Positions 23,561-35,023 of a stretch of DNA of 64,000 nt are shown here, piece by piece. The DNA comes from Chaenocephalus aceratus (lineage: Eukaryota > Chordata > Actinopteri > Perciformes > Channichthyidae), in NCBI GenBank assembly GCA_023974075.1, contig CM043797.1:33681023-33745022 (forward strand), in the 5' to 3' direction. A program made the translations under genes and the position numbers. The notes below the pieces were generated by a model. That model ran no database searches and was not told where the DNA came from. It saw nothing but the letters and a program-made list of their open reading frames with translations. How positions within the stretch are numbered: the stretch's first letter is position 1; every line of letters begins with the position of its first letter.

Positions 23561-26500
23561 ACGTGACTCTGGGTCGTATTTAGCTGCTGAACAATCGACC
23601 TATATGGTAGTTTTTTGTAGGAGGACAGGCTGGCATTGTTATGTGCACTATCACCTTGGAAATGTGTTTTTTAATCTGATTTTAAAATTTGTGAAAGTAG
23701 TCTTGATCTTGCAAATGAAAACGAAATAAGATTCAGATTCATTACTTTCCTCAGGCCATGCACAGCGGGGTGTTAAGTGAAACAGGGTGCATGCTGGGTA
23801 GCAGCCTCGATGGAACTAAAGGTGATCTAATGTTCTCAGGTAGCAATCAAGAGGTGCAGAGAGGCATATGAGGGGGTGGATGCAGGGGTGGTTGGTGGCA
23901 GGTACCAGAGAAGAGTTTTCCTCTCTGTATGCCTGCCATCTCCTTCCCTGGGGCACGGCACAAGGACATACTGAGGCCAGGAGAGTCAAGTCATTTCCTC
24001 CCTCTGCACCAATCCAGCCGTTTGCCATAGCTTGCATCTAACGATGATCCCACATCTGTCGGAGGCTAAAACCTGACTGGCTTTTGATAGCAAACCTCTC
24101 ACATTCTGTGGCCTACTGACTGGAGCTCTGGCCATCTGGGCCATGCATAGATTAGCAACATTACCCGACCAGTCTCCTCTATCAAACCCTATTCTGTGAA
24201 TACTTGAACAATGATGTTGTTTTGACGTTAATGTATCAGAAATGGCTAATCATAAATAACAAACATTCCTGCACAGGGTTATATCAGAGTGTTTGATCCA
24301 TGATGTATAGCTACTGAAGCATCGTGTAGGTGTATCACAGGCCTACTTCATGTTTTATTAGAGGTGTTCAGTCAGATGTATGCCCCCTGCTCCCACTTGC
24401 AGCCCCCACCCCCCCTCCCCCACACACACTCTCTTGTTGCTCCATTTATCAAAAGCTGAAATAATGTGGCAGGGATTTATTATCTTATTCAGGAGCCAGG
24501 CTTCATTTGCACAACAGAGGCCACAATCCTCAATCGGGCATTGATTTCTTTTGATTTATGTGGAACAAGCAGTGTTAGGAGTGCATGTTCATTGAGCCAT
24601 GTGCCCCTCTAGTCTCCTTTGTTTACAGTGAAAGTGATATGGACTATGATGAAACGTGGAAGCAAATCAACATAGCTTTCCTGCAGATGAGCATTTAGGA
24701 GTTGTTTGGCTCGATAACAAGTCATTTAGGGCAGAAACAAGCCAACATTCAGAGTAATTTAATATTGTATAAATCACCTGGAATGCGACCATTTTATTAT
24801 AGCTTGATTAATAAATGAATCAATTATGTTATGTTTCAAATTGATTAGTACCTTTTTAAACACACTTACGGAAGCAAATCACATCATGTTTTTTTGCTTT
24901 AACTTTCATTATCTTTTGGAGGCCATGGCTGTGTCCTTATATCCTAACATAACCCTGCTGTAAATGCAACCAAGAGAAGAACTTGGCATTAGTATGAACT
25001 CTTACTCATGCTAACAGCATTGCTGCTATAATGGCAACATCAGAAAACTTAATTCTGTAGCCTTTCAGGTTTGATTCGAGGGTGTTTACATCCACATCCA
25101 ATGAACCAAGTATAACAATTGCTACCATCTTTATACTCCCCAAGGGTGAAAAAGGCCTGCGACTCCTACACTGTTCACTCAGAACTAATGTGAACACCTG
25201 CTGGAAGTCAGCACGCTGCTCTCATATGTGTTGTTTTATTTGAAACCCAGTGTGGTGGAAGAGAGCCAAAACAATGGAAAACATATTACATACACCACAC
25301 TCTGAAACACTGTTATGTCTATTGTATATTCGCTCTTATTGGATTCAGAATATTCAATAAAATCTCCATAATTACTATGCTAAACATATCAGCTGGAACA
25401 TAAATTATCCCTTACAAATATGTTTTGTCTTGCCCAGTGTAATACATTTCAAGTGGAAAATACAGCTAGATTCTCAGCATCTAATTTGAGTGTGCGCTGC
25501 TTGAAATTGCATACCTAATAAAGCCTGCAAAGTATACAGTTAGAGTAATAAAAGATGGTTCTATAACTTGAAAAATGCTTTTTCCTCTTGAAGACTGTTC
25601 CTGTCTCTATCTTGTAATTCTCTTGGTGCATGAGTCGGCAAAGAGGAGTTTTAACACATAATGTGAAATGCTGAATAGAGGACCACAGATTGGATTTAAA
25701 ATAGAAAATCGTTCCAAATGAGATTTTGAATTAGATAATCAGAAACAACAACAGGATCAGCTTATTTCCCTATATCTGCCTTCATCTCTCTACTGTATAC
25801 CTGCCTATCACGTCTGAAGAAAAAACAACATTGACACACATTTCTGGTGCTTGAAGATTTACCTTGTTGTGGTACATTACCAAAAACGTAGTTGATGTTT
25901 CGGCTTGATACCATGAAGTCGATCTGAAATGTAAATGAAAGTCGTCAGGGCATACAAAAGTGATCTTTGTAAATCCAAACTCAAACAATGGCATTGTAGC
26001 TGGAACATCTAAAACTTGATTGAACTTGTTACATTGAAATTGAAAGTGAAATCAAATGATGGATTAGATGACATTTTATGTCTCTATACCTGTGTTTGAT
26101 TGGACCCACTTGCTTTTTTCTGGAAAGCTCATGAAGATTCCTTATACCCTATTCAGCTGCGTCTATACTTGAGCGATCCTACCTAAATATACAGTGAACT
26201 TTAATTTGATTGAATGCTCCCTGATCATGCTTTACATTACTTTTCAGTGTCTTGCTGTTGCACAGTTAGAGGCTATGTGCAGCCAAGGTCTCAATAAAAA
26301 AAGCATGAATCATCCTGGAAGATTATGGTATACATTCAGAGGTAATGTTGGAGGCAACGGCACACAGATCTTGGCTCAAGGCTATTGAACTTGGTATTGA
26401 TTTGAGTTAATGCGGGTGGAGGCAACATGTTGCTTAAAGGCTGTTTGCTACAGATGACATGCTAACATGTGTGGGTGTTGTTACTGTATTACTTAATTGT

Positions 26501-27355
26501 GGAATTAATTAGGTTAAAACAAACTGGCTCTCCTCTACAGTTTGGGCCTTTGCTATATTTCATCATGCAAGAATATTGGCAACCCAACATTTAGCATGGA
26601 ATAAAATGACTTTGGTATATGGTGCTCTTCAATCTGAATAAGAAGAATGTTAAAAAACATATACTGTAGATAAACAATGTTCTTTGTTAACAAATTGGTA
26701 AATATCTAGGTGTTTCTTGTTAATTTATCATAAAATAATCTGCCAAATCTTCTGTCAAGCCCATTCCTGTTTTCATGCAGTTAATGTGGTAGATGGGATA
26801 ATCTCTCTTTCACTTGTCATCATGTCATTTCTTAAATATTTATTGACACCGAGAAAGTAAGTTCATGTCGGAATTTTGACATTAAGCGGGACTCACTAAT
26901 ACAACATTTTGTATTTCATTCATTTGTATTTCAACATAATGTTTCAACAGATATATTTATCAGACTATTTCCAGGCACCCATCTATTCATTTATCCACAT
27001 CCATTTCATATTCCATTTTTCCTGTTTTCTTTTAGGCGACTGGAATCTGTCCAATTTGGCAAGTAAAGGAAACACCTTGGTGCACAGTTACTTTCAGTTT
27101 GTTGACAAACTAAGTGATAACAGAGAGTCTTTGTCTGTTGATTTAGAGATCAATTTGGGCATCTGGTACATATTTTCAAACCACATCTCTTTACTACTGT
27201 AGGTGATACAACAACAACGCACTATTTAGTTGTTTGTAAACCAAAGGATCATAAGACATTTAACCATGTTACTGTTGGTTTGGTTTTTCGGCGAGCGTGG
27301 TTTTACTAAATAATCAGAAAAAACTAGGGCGATATTGTCAATTCACATATTGTTA
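23561..27355. other. Unassigned DNA, low repeat content
   Basis: Nearly 3.8 kb with only a short C-rich/CA tract at 24398-24432. Short ORFs carry no domain I recognise. It may be host intron or intergenic DNA. Confidence 0.4.
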
Positions 27356-27358
27356 TTG

Positions 27359-27490
27359 TGGCTTTACAGCTACAGCATTTTGGATAAACACATATTTCTC
27401 TGTCATGGCTTTACAACTGCAGTATTTTGTATAAACACATATATTTGTGATGGCTTCATAGCAACAGTATTTTGTAAATCCACAGATACT
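27359..27490. repeat. Three diverged tandem units of about 46 bp
   Basis: Units begin with tggcttta/ca at 27359, 27406 and 27451 and share acagtattttgtataaacac. They lie just outside the Harbinger-type element. Confidence 0.75.
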
Positions 27491-27772
27491 TTCTCTGTTG
27501 ACTAAGGTCGCATTCACACCAGCCTTGTATAGTCCGGTTGAATCGAACCCAGGTGCGTTTACCCTCTTGGTTCGGTTGGATCGGTGTGTGAACGCAGTCT
27601 GAGACTTCTGAAGTGAACTAAACAAGAGACTCTGGTCCACCTAAAATAAGTGGTCTCGGACCGCTTGCAAGTGAACTCTGGAGCGGTTCATCGCTGGTAT
27701 GAACGCAGTCCGCACCAAAACATAGGAAGCGTAGTATTTACGTGTCACAAAAACGCGGATGTCTTCAAAATC

Positions 27773-28216
27773 TGTCACGATCCTAATGTTATGTCACGTT
27801 TTTAGTTTTGTCTGTCTTGTTATGGGTGTTATTTTGTAATTCTGTTCTCCATGTCTCTTGTCTTCCTTCCTGATGTGTTTTTCCTCCTGTGTCTGATTGT
27901 GTTCACCTGTTGCCCTTTTGTTTCTACCTCCCCTGCCCAGCTGTTTCTCGTCCCGTGATTACCCCTCTCTGTATTTAGTCTTGTCTTTCCCTGTGTTCCC
28001 CTATCGGTTCATTGTTTGTTTTTCCTGTCTCCCTCCATGTCAGTCACGGTCAGTCTTTCGGTAATGTTTTTTCCTTGTGCTTTCGTTTTGTTTCATGTCA
28101 TGTTTCTTGTCATCAGCTTTTGTAATAAAGCTCACTTTTGTTTATAGACCTTTACCATTTTTGTAGTCTGCATTTGGGTCCTACCTTTTCTGCGATTCGT
28201 AACAGTGATCTTAACA
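27773..28216 (+). repeat. 5' LTR of copy 1
   Basis: 444 bp, TG...CA, with aataaa at 28124-28129. The 3' copy starts about 30 bp into the repeat. Homology to the 3' LTR continues exactly through cttaaca and stops there, which fixes this end. Confidence 0.88.
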
Positions 28217-28233
28217 GAATGAACCGACCAACA

Positions 28234-29022
28234 ATGGACCCAGCGGATTTTTATGATTTTGAGTTGGATCTGTTGGATCTGGATTTCTCCCTACAGTGTT
28301 ATCATGCCGATTGGAGTGGAACCTCGTCTAGAAGGGACAAAGAGGCTATCCTCAAAAAGGCACAAATGGAGGTGGCCAACATGCCTTGGTTGAGGAGCTC
28401 GTTGCCTGAATCGCTCAGAGTTTTTTCTCGTAGCCCTGAGTGCCAGTCTCAATTTTTTGACCGTTTTTTGTGATCCCACCTGGCGTTTGGAGGTCCACTG
28501 AGCCTCCAAAAGACCTCTAAAAAACGCAAGGTCAGGAAGCCAGCTCGTACTACAGTACCGGCCCACACAGCCATGGTTCCGTGCTCTAGTGTCGGCCCCC
28601 ACAGTCATGGTACCGTGCTCCAGTACCATCCCACACAGCCATGGTTCCGTGTTCCGGTTCCGTGCCCAGCAGCCATGGTCCCTGCTCCAGTACCGGCCCA
28701 CACAGCCATGTTTCCGGCTCCAGAAACAGGCTTCCGTTCCGGTACCAGCAGCCATGGTTCCGGCTCCAGTTCCAGCCATAGTTCCGGCTCAAGTACCGGG
28801 CTCAGCAGCCATGGTCCCGACTCCGGCTCCTCGTCACCTGTTGGCTCTCCGGCCGACTCCAGCACCTCGTCTCCTGTTGTCTCCCCGGCCGACGCCAGCT
28901 CCCCGTGTCCTGTCGGCGTACCGGCCGACTCCAGCTCCCTGTGTCCTGTCGGCGTACCGACCGTCTCAAGTCACCTCTCAAGTTCCCTCTCAAGTTCCTT
29001 CTCAGGTCCCCTCTCCAGTCTC
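28234..29022 (+). pseudogene. MDPAD / Pro-rich ORF of LTR copy 1, one in-frame stop
   Basis: From the ATG at 28234 (an in-frame ATG also lies at 28219) the frame encodes 79 residues: MDPAD, an acidic segment, CYHADW, SSRRDKEA and LPESL. It then meets TGA at 28471. The same frame is open again from 28474: a GGP segment, a basic patch KKRKVRKP, then an array of HTAMVP / AAMVPAP units, then Ser-rich GSSSSH and SPVGVPAD repeats up to the hAT insertion at 29031. Copy 2 has the same order (MDPAD domain, GGP, basic patch, AAMVP array) without the stop. The function is unknown. MDPAD resembles the first residues of some fish Ty3-type gag proteins, so a gag relic is possible. Confidence 0.6.
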
Positions 29023-30430
29023 TTCTCAAGTAGTGTTAATTTCGTCAGCTATTTTTTTATTTAGTTTTAGTCTTAGTCCTGTGTTAAATTTCCTTTTTAG
29101 TTTTAGTCATATTTAGTCACCTTCATCCTGTTTTTATTTAGTCAAGTTTTAGTCGACTAAAAGTCTGAGCATTTTAGTCTTATTTTAGTCGACTAAAACA
29201 GTAAACATTTTAGTCAAGATTTAGTTGACTAAAAGTCTGATTATTTTAGTCTACTTTTTGTCAATGAAAACTGTTGAGTCTTTTTTAGTCATCAGATTAT
29301 ATAGAACATTTCAGTCAAACTAGTCTAGCCAAAACCAATAATTTGTCATTTTAGTATATAAATAAATAAGATTATCTTGTCCTTATTTGATGAAAAACAC
29401 AGGTTGAATGATTAAGAATGCAGCTTTGCAGAGAGTATCTGGTCAGGTTTGTGGTGTTTTTACCAGCTGTGTTTTGGCCACATTGCTTCCCTTCTGATGA
29501 AACAATGCATTCGCTTTTTTTCTCCGCCTCATTGTAGCGAAAATGGGCCCAAATATCACATAGTTTCTTTCTCCCAAGCAGTGGTGGCTTTAGACTTTTT
29601 CGTTGTCAGTCATTTTGACGGACAGGATTGTAACATTTCCGTCATAATCCATTATTATCCGTCGAGTGCACAATGTATCACTCACTCGCGCTGACGGGGG
29701 GGTATTCGGTTAACGCGACCACTGCTCCTAAGCCCTGTTGTTACCATTTTATTTTCTGTTAAATAAGGTTAGTTAGACCATGAGTTAGACCCGAGTCTTC
29801 CTGACAGTTCATATTGTGCTGCTGCCCGGTGTAATTCAAATGTACCGCCACGCACAGCACAGAAACAGCTGCTGCTCTGCCGCAGCACCGGAAATGGAAC
29901 TGCTGGGAGAAAAACTGACTATCAGAGATTTCACGTTATCTTTGATAATATTTCGTCTGCTCATTTTTCGTCAACGAAAGTAAAGAGAGATTTTGTCATA
30001 GTTTTTATTTAGTAAACTACATTTTCGTCTCGTCACTTTTCGTCAACGATATTGCATGATGATTTCGTTACAGTTATTGTTTACTGCTGTCGGTGCCGTC
30101 TCGTCATCGTCTCGTTTTCATCATGAAAAAAAAGGTCGTTGACGAACATATTTCGTCATAGTTTTAGTCAACGAAATTAACACTATTCTCAAGTCCCCTC
30201 TCAAGTCTCCTCTCAAGTTCATTCTCAAGTCTTCTCTCAAGTTCCTTCTCAAGTTCCCTCTCCAGTCCCCTCTCAAGTTCATTCTCAGGTCCCCTCTCCA
30301 GTCTCCTCTCGAGTTCAATCTCGAGCCCCTCTCGAGTTCCCTCTCGAGTTCCCTCTCGAGTTCCTTCTCAAGTCCCCTCTCGAGTCTCCTCTCGAGTTCA
30401 TTCTCAAGTCTCCTCTCAAGTCCCTACTCA
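28975..30430 (+). repeat. Ctctcaagtcc-type array, split by a hAT
   Basis: Degenerate 12- to 15-bp units of the form ctctcaagttcc / ctctcgagtccc occupy 28975-29022 and 30186-30430, encoding Ser/Pro/Val runs in all frames. Copy 2 has the same array at about 55480-56100. Confidence 0.8.
29031..30185. mobile_element. hAT element inserted in LTR copy 1
   Basis: The ends tagtgttaatttcgt and acgaaattaacacta are 15-bp perfect inverted repeats. The flanks are the identical octamer ttctcaag at 29023-29030 and 30186-30193. Subterminal DNA is rich in ttttagtcgactaaaa palindromes (for example at 29149) and cgtcaacgaaa motifs. There is no transposase frame. Confidence 0.93.
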
Positions 30431-30440
30431 AGTCCCAACT

Positions 30441-30690
30441 ATGTGTCCTATCCCGTTGGGGGTCCCGCCGACTACTGTTCTGCCGGGGGTCCTGCCAACC
30501 CCATGTCCTGTTTCATTGGGGGTCCCGTCGACTACTGTTCTGCCGGGGGTCCTGCCAACCCCATGTCCTGTTTCGTTGGGGGTCCCGCCGACTACTGTTC
30601 TGCCGGGGGTCCTGCCAACCCCATGTCCTGTTTCGTCGGGGGTCCAGCCAACTCCAGGTCCTGTGTCGTTGGGGGTTCCGCTGAGGGTCC
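30441..30690 (+). repeat. 60-bp tandem repeat in LTR copy 1
   Basis: About four units of exactly 60 bp (for example 30481-30540, 30541-30600, 30601-30660) with only a few differences each. One frame reads LPGVLPTPCPVSLGVPPTTV per unit, another GGPANPMSCFVGGPADYCSA. A homologous 60-bp array is at 56101-56300 in copy 2. Confidence 0.9.
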
Positions 30691-30702
30691 TGCCAACTCC
30701 AC

Positions 30703-32400
30703 GTCCATTTTAGTTTTGTCTGTCTTGTTATGGGTGTTATTTTGTAATTATGTTCTCCCTGTCTCTTGTCTTCCTTCCTGTGTTTTTCCTCCTGTGTCTG
30801 ATTGTCTGATTGTGTTCACCTGTTGCCCTTGTGTTTCTACCTCCCCTGCCCAGCTGTTTCTCGTCCCGTGATTACCCCTCTCTGTATTTAGTCTTGTCTT
30901 TTCCTCTGTGTTCCCCTGTCGGTTCATTGTTTGTTTTTCCTGTCTCCCTCCATGTCAGTCACGGTCAGTCTTTCGGTAATGTTTTTTCCTTGTGTTTTCA
31001 TTTTGTTTCATGTCTTGTGAAAAGGACTTTCGGGCGGCACCAACGTTGTTCTGGAAAACTGTCCGACATCTCAGGAGGGGGAAGCAGGGGACCATCCAAG
31101 CTGTTTACAGTAAGGATGGGACGTTGTTGACCTCAACTGATGGAGTGTTAGGGCGTTGGAAGGAACACTTTGAGGAACTCCTGAACCTGACAACTCCGCC
31201 CTCTATGTTAGAGGCAGAGCTGGAGTATGACGGGGGATCAACACCAATCTCCCGGGGGGAGGTCACTGAGGTTGTCAAACTACTCCACAGTGGCAAAGCC
31301 CTGGGGGTGGATGAGATCCGCCCAGAAATGCTGAAGGCTCTGGGTGTTGAGGGACTGTCATGGTTGACACGTCTCATCAACGTTGCGTGGAAGTCGGAAA
31401 TAGTACCGAAGGAGTGGCAGACCGGGGTGGTAGTTCCCCTTTTCAAAAAGGGGGATCAGAGGGTGTGTGCCAATTACAGAGGCATCACACTACTCAGCCT
31501 CCCCGGGAAAGTTTATTCTAAGGTACTCCAAAGGAGGGTCAGGCCGATTGTCGAACCTCAGATTGAGGAGGAACAATGCGGATTCCGTCCTGGTCGTGGA
31601 ACGACGGATCAGCTTTTTAATCTCGCAAGGATCCTGGAGGGGGCCTGGGAGTATGCTTATCCGGTCTACATGTGTTTTGTAGACTTGGAGAAGGCGTATG
31701 ACCGAGTTCCCAGGGAGTTACTGTGGGAGGTGCTGCGGGAGTATGGGATGAGGGGGTCTCTACTCTGGGCCATTCAATCTCTGTACTCCCAAAGCGAGAG
31801 CTGTGTCCGGGTCCTCTGCAGTAAATCGGACCCATTTCCGGTGACGGTTGGCCTCCGCCAGGGCTGCACTTTGTCACAAGCGGCCGAGATGGGTTTTCTC
31901 CGCAGGGTGGCTGGTGTCTCCCTTAGGGATAAGGTGAGAAGTTCAGTCATCCGGGAGGGACTCGGAGTTGAACCGCTCCTCCTTCGCGTCGAAAGGAGCC
32001 AGTTGAGGTGGTTCGGGCACCTAGTTAGGATGCCACCTGGGCGCCTCCCTAGGGAGGTGTTCCAGGCATGTCCAGCGGAGAAGAGACTGAGGGGTAGACC
32101 TAGGACCAGGTGGAGGGATTATATCTCTTCGCTGGCCTGGGAGCGCCTTGGGAACATCAACCAGTCAGAGCTGGTTGATGTGGCCAGGGAAAAGAACGTT
32201 TGGGGCTCTCTGCTGGAACTGCTACCCCCGCGACCCGACCACGGATAAGCGGGAGAAGATGGATGGATAGATGGATTCATGTCATGTTTTTTGTCATCAG
32301 CTTTTGTAATAAAGCTCGCTTTTGTTTATAGACCTTTACCCTTTTTCTAGTCTGCATTTGGGTCCTACCTTTTCCGCGATTCGTAACAGTGATCTTAACA
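30703..32400 (+). repeat. 3' LTR of copy 1, interrupted by Rex3
   Basis: The first 30 or so bases of the LTR are missing. The rest matches the 5' LTR from tttagttttgtctgtcttg onward, up to 31018, and resumes at 32276 to the cttaaca end. The polypurine tract seen in copy 2 is missing here, so the array-LTR junction looks like a deletion. Confidence 0.85.
31019..32275 (+). pseudogene. Rex3 (RTE-clade) LINE, 5'-truncated, catalytic core deleted
   Basis: The frame is open from the 5' junction to the natural stop at 32246-32248. It encodes the RT N-terminus (KKGDQRVCANYRGITLLSL, CGFRPGRGTTDQL, FVDLEKAYDRVP) up to LRQGC, then jumps directly to AAEMGFLRRVAG, RSQLRWFGHLVRMP and RGRPRTRWRDY. The palm segment with the FADD-type catalytic pair is therefore missing in an in-frame deletion, as is the endonuclease (5' truncation). 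The gatg-type 3' tail (gatggatggatagatgga) is the Rex3 hallmark. It lies inside the 3' LTR of copy 1 with target repeats ttcatgtcttgt (31007-31018) and ttcatgtcatgt (32276-32287). Confidence 0.88.
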
Positions 32401-33210
32401 AAATCTTTAGCGAAAGAGTGAAGCAGAATGAAGTGTTGAACAGTGTTGTGTAAAGTAAAAATGCTCACGTCAACTATACACACTGGTGGCACGAGGTGGC
32501 AGCTGCCACCTCAGAAAAATGCCTCGCCACCCTAGTTGCCACCCTATAGGCAATGAATTTATTAATAATATTTTTTTAAATGTTGATTATAAATGTTGGT
32601 GACATTTCTCCATAGTTCGTGTAAACGTTTTACTCAACAGTTTAGAATGAACTCCCCCCCTAAATAAAGAAAACAAATGATTGCACCAGCCACGGGAAAA
32701 TCATTGACGTCTACTAGCGCTGTTGCACCCTACTGGAAAAAGTCCACGGAGTCGGTCGGAGTGACAGTTGGCTGGGAGCATTTCCCCTTCCACTAGTTTT
32801 GTTTTTACTAAGGACGAGAGCTCGAAACAAAATATTAATAAAACACTGACGTTTGAATCGAAAGCGTTTAACAGACGGTCGCTGTTTGGGATGTTACGTT
32901 ACAAAATACTACACAAATCGATCACTTTATTTCCTAAACTATGCGGTATTATTACATCTACGTAAATTACACATCATAGCAATGAGGCCAGATAAATTAA
33001 ACCAGGATACATTCTGTAACGTCAAACAGGATCTAAACACAGCTGCCTGTGTGCGTTTTTGATAAATACTTTCTGATTTTTTATTTATTATATGCTACTT
33101 ATTAGCTACATGGCCGGCCCTAACTTGTAAAGTTATACAAGCAGACTCTTGCAGGCCAGAACTGGAGTGATTCAACAAAAACAAAAAGCCATATCTGAGA
33201 AGTGATCAGG

Positions 33211-33385
33211 ATGAACAGAAAGAGGAAAAGGAAAAGAGAGTACACTGAAGAGACCAGGAGGCTCAGAGCAGGAGAAAGCCAGGAGGAGATGAAGACATTA
33301 GTGAAGAAGAATAAAGATGGAAGTGTCAGAAAGAGGGACAGAGGCAGGGATCAGGAGGCAGATGAAACTCCAGCTGGACCACATT
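33211..33385 (+). CDS. Basic exon-like ORF of element Y (copy 1)
   Basis: From ATG 33211 the frame encodes MNRKRKRKREYTEETRRLRA followed by GES, QEEMKTLVKK, KDGSVRKRDRG and ending TPAGPH before gtatgt at 33386, a possible splice donor. Copy 2 of the element (59086-59318, minus) starts with nearly the same residues and meets gtatgt at the equivalent place. Shared start, frame and donor suggest a real first coding exon of the element's protein. I recognise no named domain; the KRKRKRE stretch looks like a nuclear localisation signal or DNA-contacting patch. Confidence 0.45.
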
Positions 33386-33578
33386 GTATGTTTGTATTCT
33401 CCTTACATACATATTCCATTACAGCAGCACAATCTAGCGGCCCTTAGTATTGACAAATATGTATTGAAATGTGTTGCTGCACAGGTTACCTTTAGCTCTC
33501 TTAAGAGATGGGTGATGTCATTTGTGTACTTAATTATAACTAAGTACTTGTAGTGTACTTACAGTGAACATAATTATA

Positions 33579-35023
33579 CAACCCAGTCTCACGGCATTTC
33601 GTGTTCACCAACACGATTTTTAATCTATTGATTCGTGTTCACCAACACGATTTGCCCCTTTTTTTCGTGTTGCACAGCACGATTTTAAAAGCAATGTATT
33701 TCTACTGGTAATGTGTTTCGTGCCTGCAGGCTGCAGCATGTCTTTTTCTCCAGTCGGGTCGTGGAAGACCGGAAGCTGTGTGGTTCATAAAAACATGTTC
33801 TTACTCAATATCAAGCCACAGCTATTGCTTTTATTTTAAATCGTATAATTTCGGACTTTTGTTGTCGTCTGTGAGGAAAATAAATGGGGCTCAGAGCCTC
33901 AGGATAATGAAATCTGTATTTTTTAAATCTTTTTTTCCTTCTAATTTGTTATTCTTTTCAAAATAACACACTGTTATTTACTCACCAATAACACACAATT
34001 ATCCTTGCTTTTATTTATTGGTTTAATTCCATAATCTCGGGCTTTTTTGGCGTCCGTCAGGAACTGAATTTCAAAATAAATATAACCGGAAACAGACGTA
34101 GGCATTTCGAGCGATTACCCAAGATCCTCAGCTATGGTTTTAAGCTTGCTGATTGGATGTGTTAGCCGCAATGCATGCTGGGATTTGGTGTTTATATTAT
34201 ATGAAATCCGGAAAACAACTGAATACTTGACGTGGATCATAAATATATCAACAATTAAACAACATCTTCAATTTCTCTTCACACAATACGTCTCCTTGCA
34301 GTATCAACACTAATTCGGCTGACTTTTACATAGACTGGCGTGGTTTCGTTCCATTTCACACAGCTGTTTGACGCTCTGCAACCTTATGGGAACTGTAGTC
34401 CTAAACGATAGCTGGGGATTATGGGTAGTGTAGTGTCTTCGGCCATCCTAAACTCAGAAATGTTGACAATCGCAATGATGCTCGAAATGTCCCTTATAGG
34501 CCTATGTCTGTTTCCGGTTATTTTTATTTTGAAATTCAGTTCCTGACGGACACCAAAAAAGCCCGAGATTATGGAATTAAACCAATAAATAAAAGCAAGG
34601 ATAATTGTGTGTTATTGGTGAGTAAATAACAGTGTGTTATTTTGAAAAGAATAACAAATTAGAAGGAAAAACATATTTAAAAATACAGATTTCAGTATCC
34701 TGAGGCTTTGAGCCCCATTTATTTTCCTCACAGACGGCAACAAAAGTCCGAAATTATACGATTTAAAATAAAAGCAATAATTGTGGCTTGATATTGAGTA
34801 AGAACATGTTTTTATGAACCACACAGCTTCCGGTCTTCCACGACCCGACCGGAGAAAAAGACGTGCTGCAGCCTGCAGGCACGAAACACGTTACCAGTAG
34901 AAATACATTGCTTTTAAAATCGTGCTGTGCAACACGAAAAAAAGGGGCAAATCGTGATGGTGAACACGAATCAATAGATTAAAAATCGTGTTGGTGAACA
35001 CGAAATGCCGTGAGACTGGGTTG
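33579..35023. mobile_element. Foldback DNA transposon (family X, copy 2) with about 530-bp inverted arms
   Basis: The arms 33579-34113 and 34493-35023 are reverse complements with few differences. Both begin caacccagtctcacggcatt and include tcgtgttcaccaacacgatt, an aagaccggaagctgtgtggt segment and cagttcctgacggac-type inner ends. About 380 bp of spacer separates them and matches family X sequence elsewhere. The heptamer aattata flanks both sides (33572-33578 and 35024-35030). No transposase is present. The superfamily is uncertain because 7-bp duplications are unusual; an 8-bp one with a lost base is possible. Confidence 0.88.

Larger units (their letters stand above)
27773..32400 (+). mobile_element. 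LTR retrotransposon copy 1, non-autonomous, Pro-rich ORF
   Basis: It has LTRs starting tgtcacgatc and ending cttaaca, with the identical flanking pentamer aaatc at 27768-27772 and 32401-32405. Between the LTRs there is no protease, reverse transcriptase or integrase. The internal region begins with an ATG 18 bases after the 5' LTR, encodes an MDPAD-type N-terminus, and continues into Pro/Ala/Val arrays and Ser/Pro arrays. A hAT element interrupts the array and a Rex3 LINE interrupts the 3' LTR. It is a sister of the element at 54340-57496 and presumably depended on a Ty3-type partner for reverse transcription and integration. Confidence 0.88.

Noticed and set aside
28291..29029. Several minus-strand ORFs of 68-162 codons
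   Set aside because: They are antisense to the AAMVP and Ser-rich arrays of LTR copy 1 and share no feature with each other beyond the repeat.
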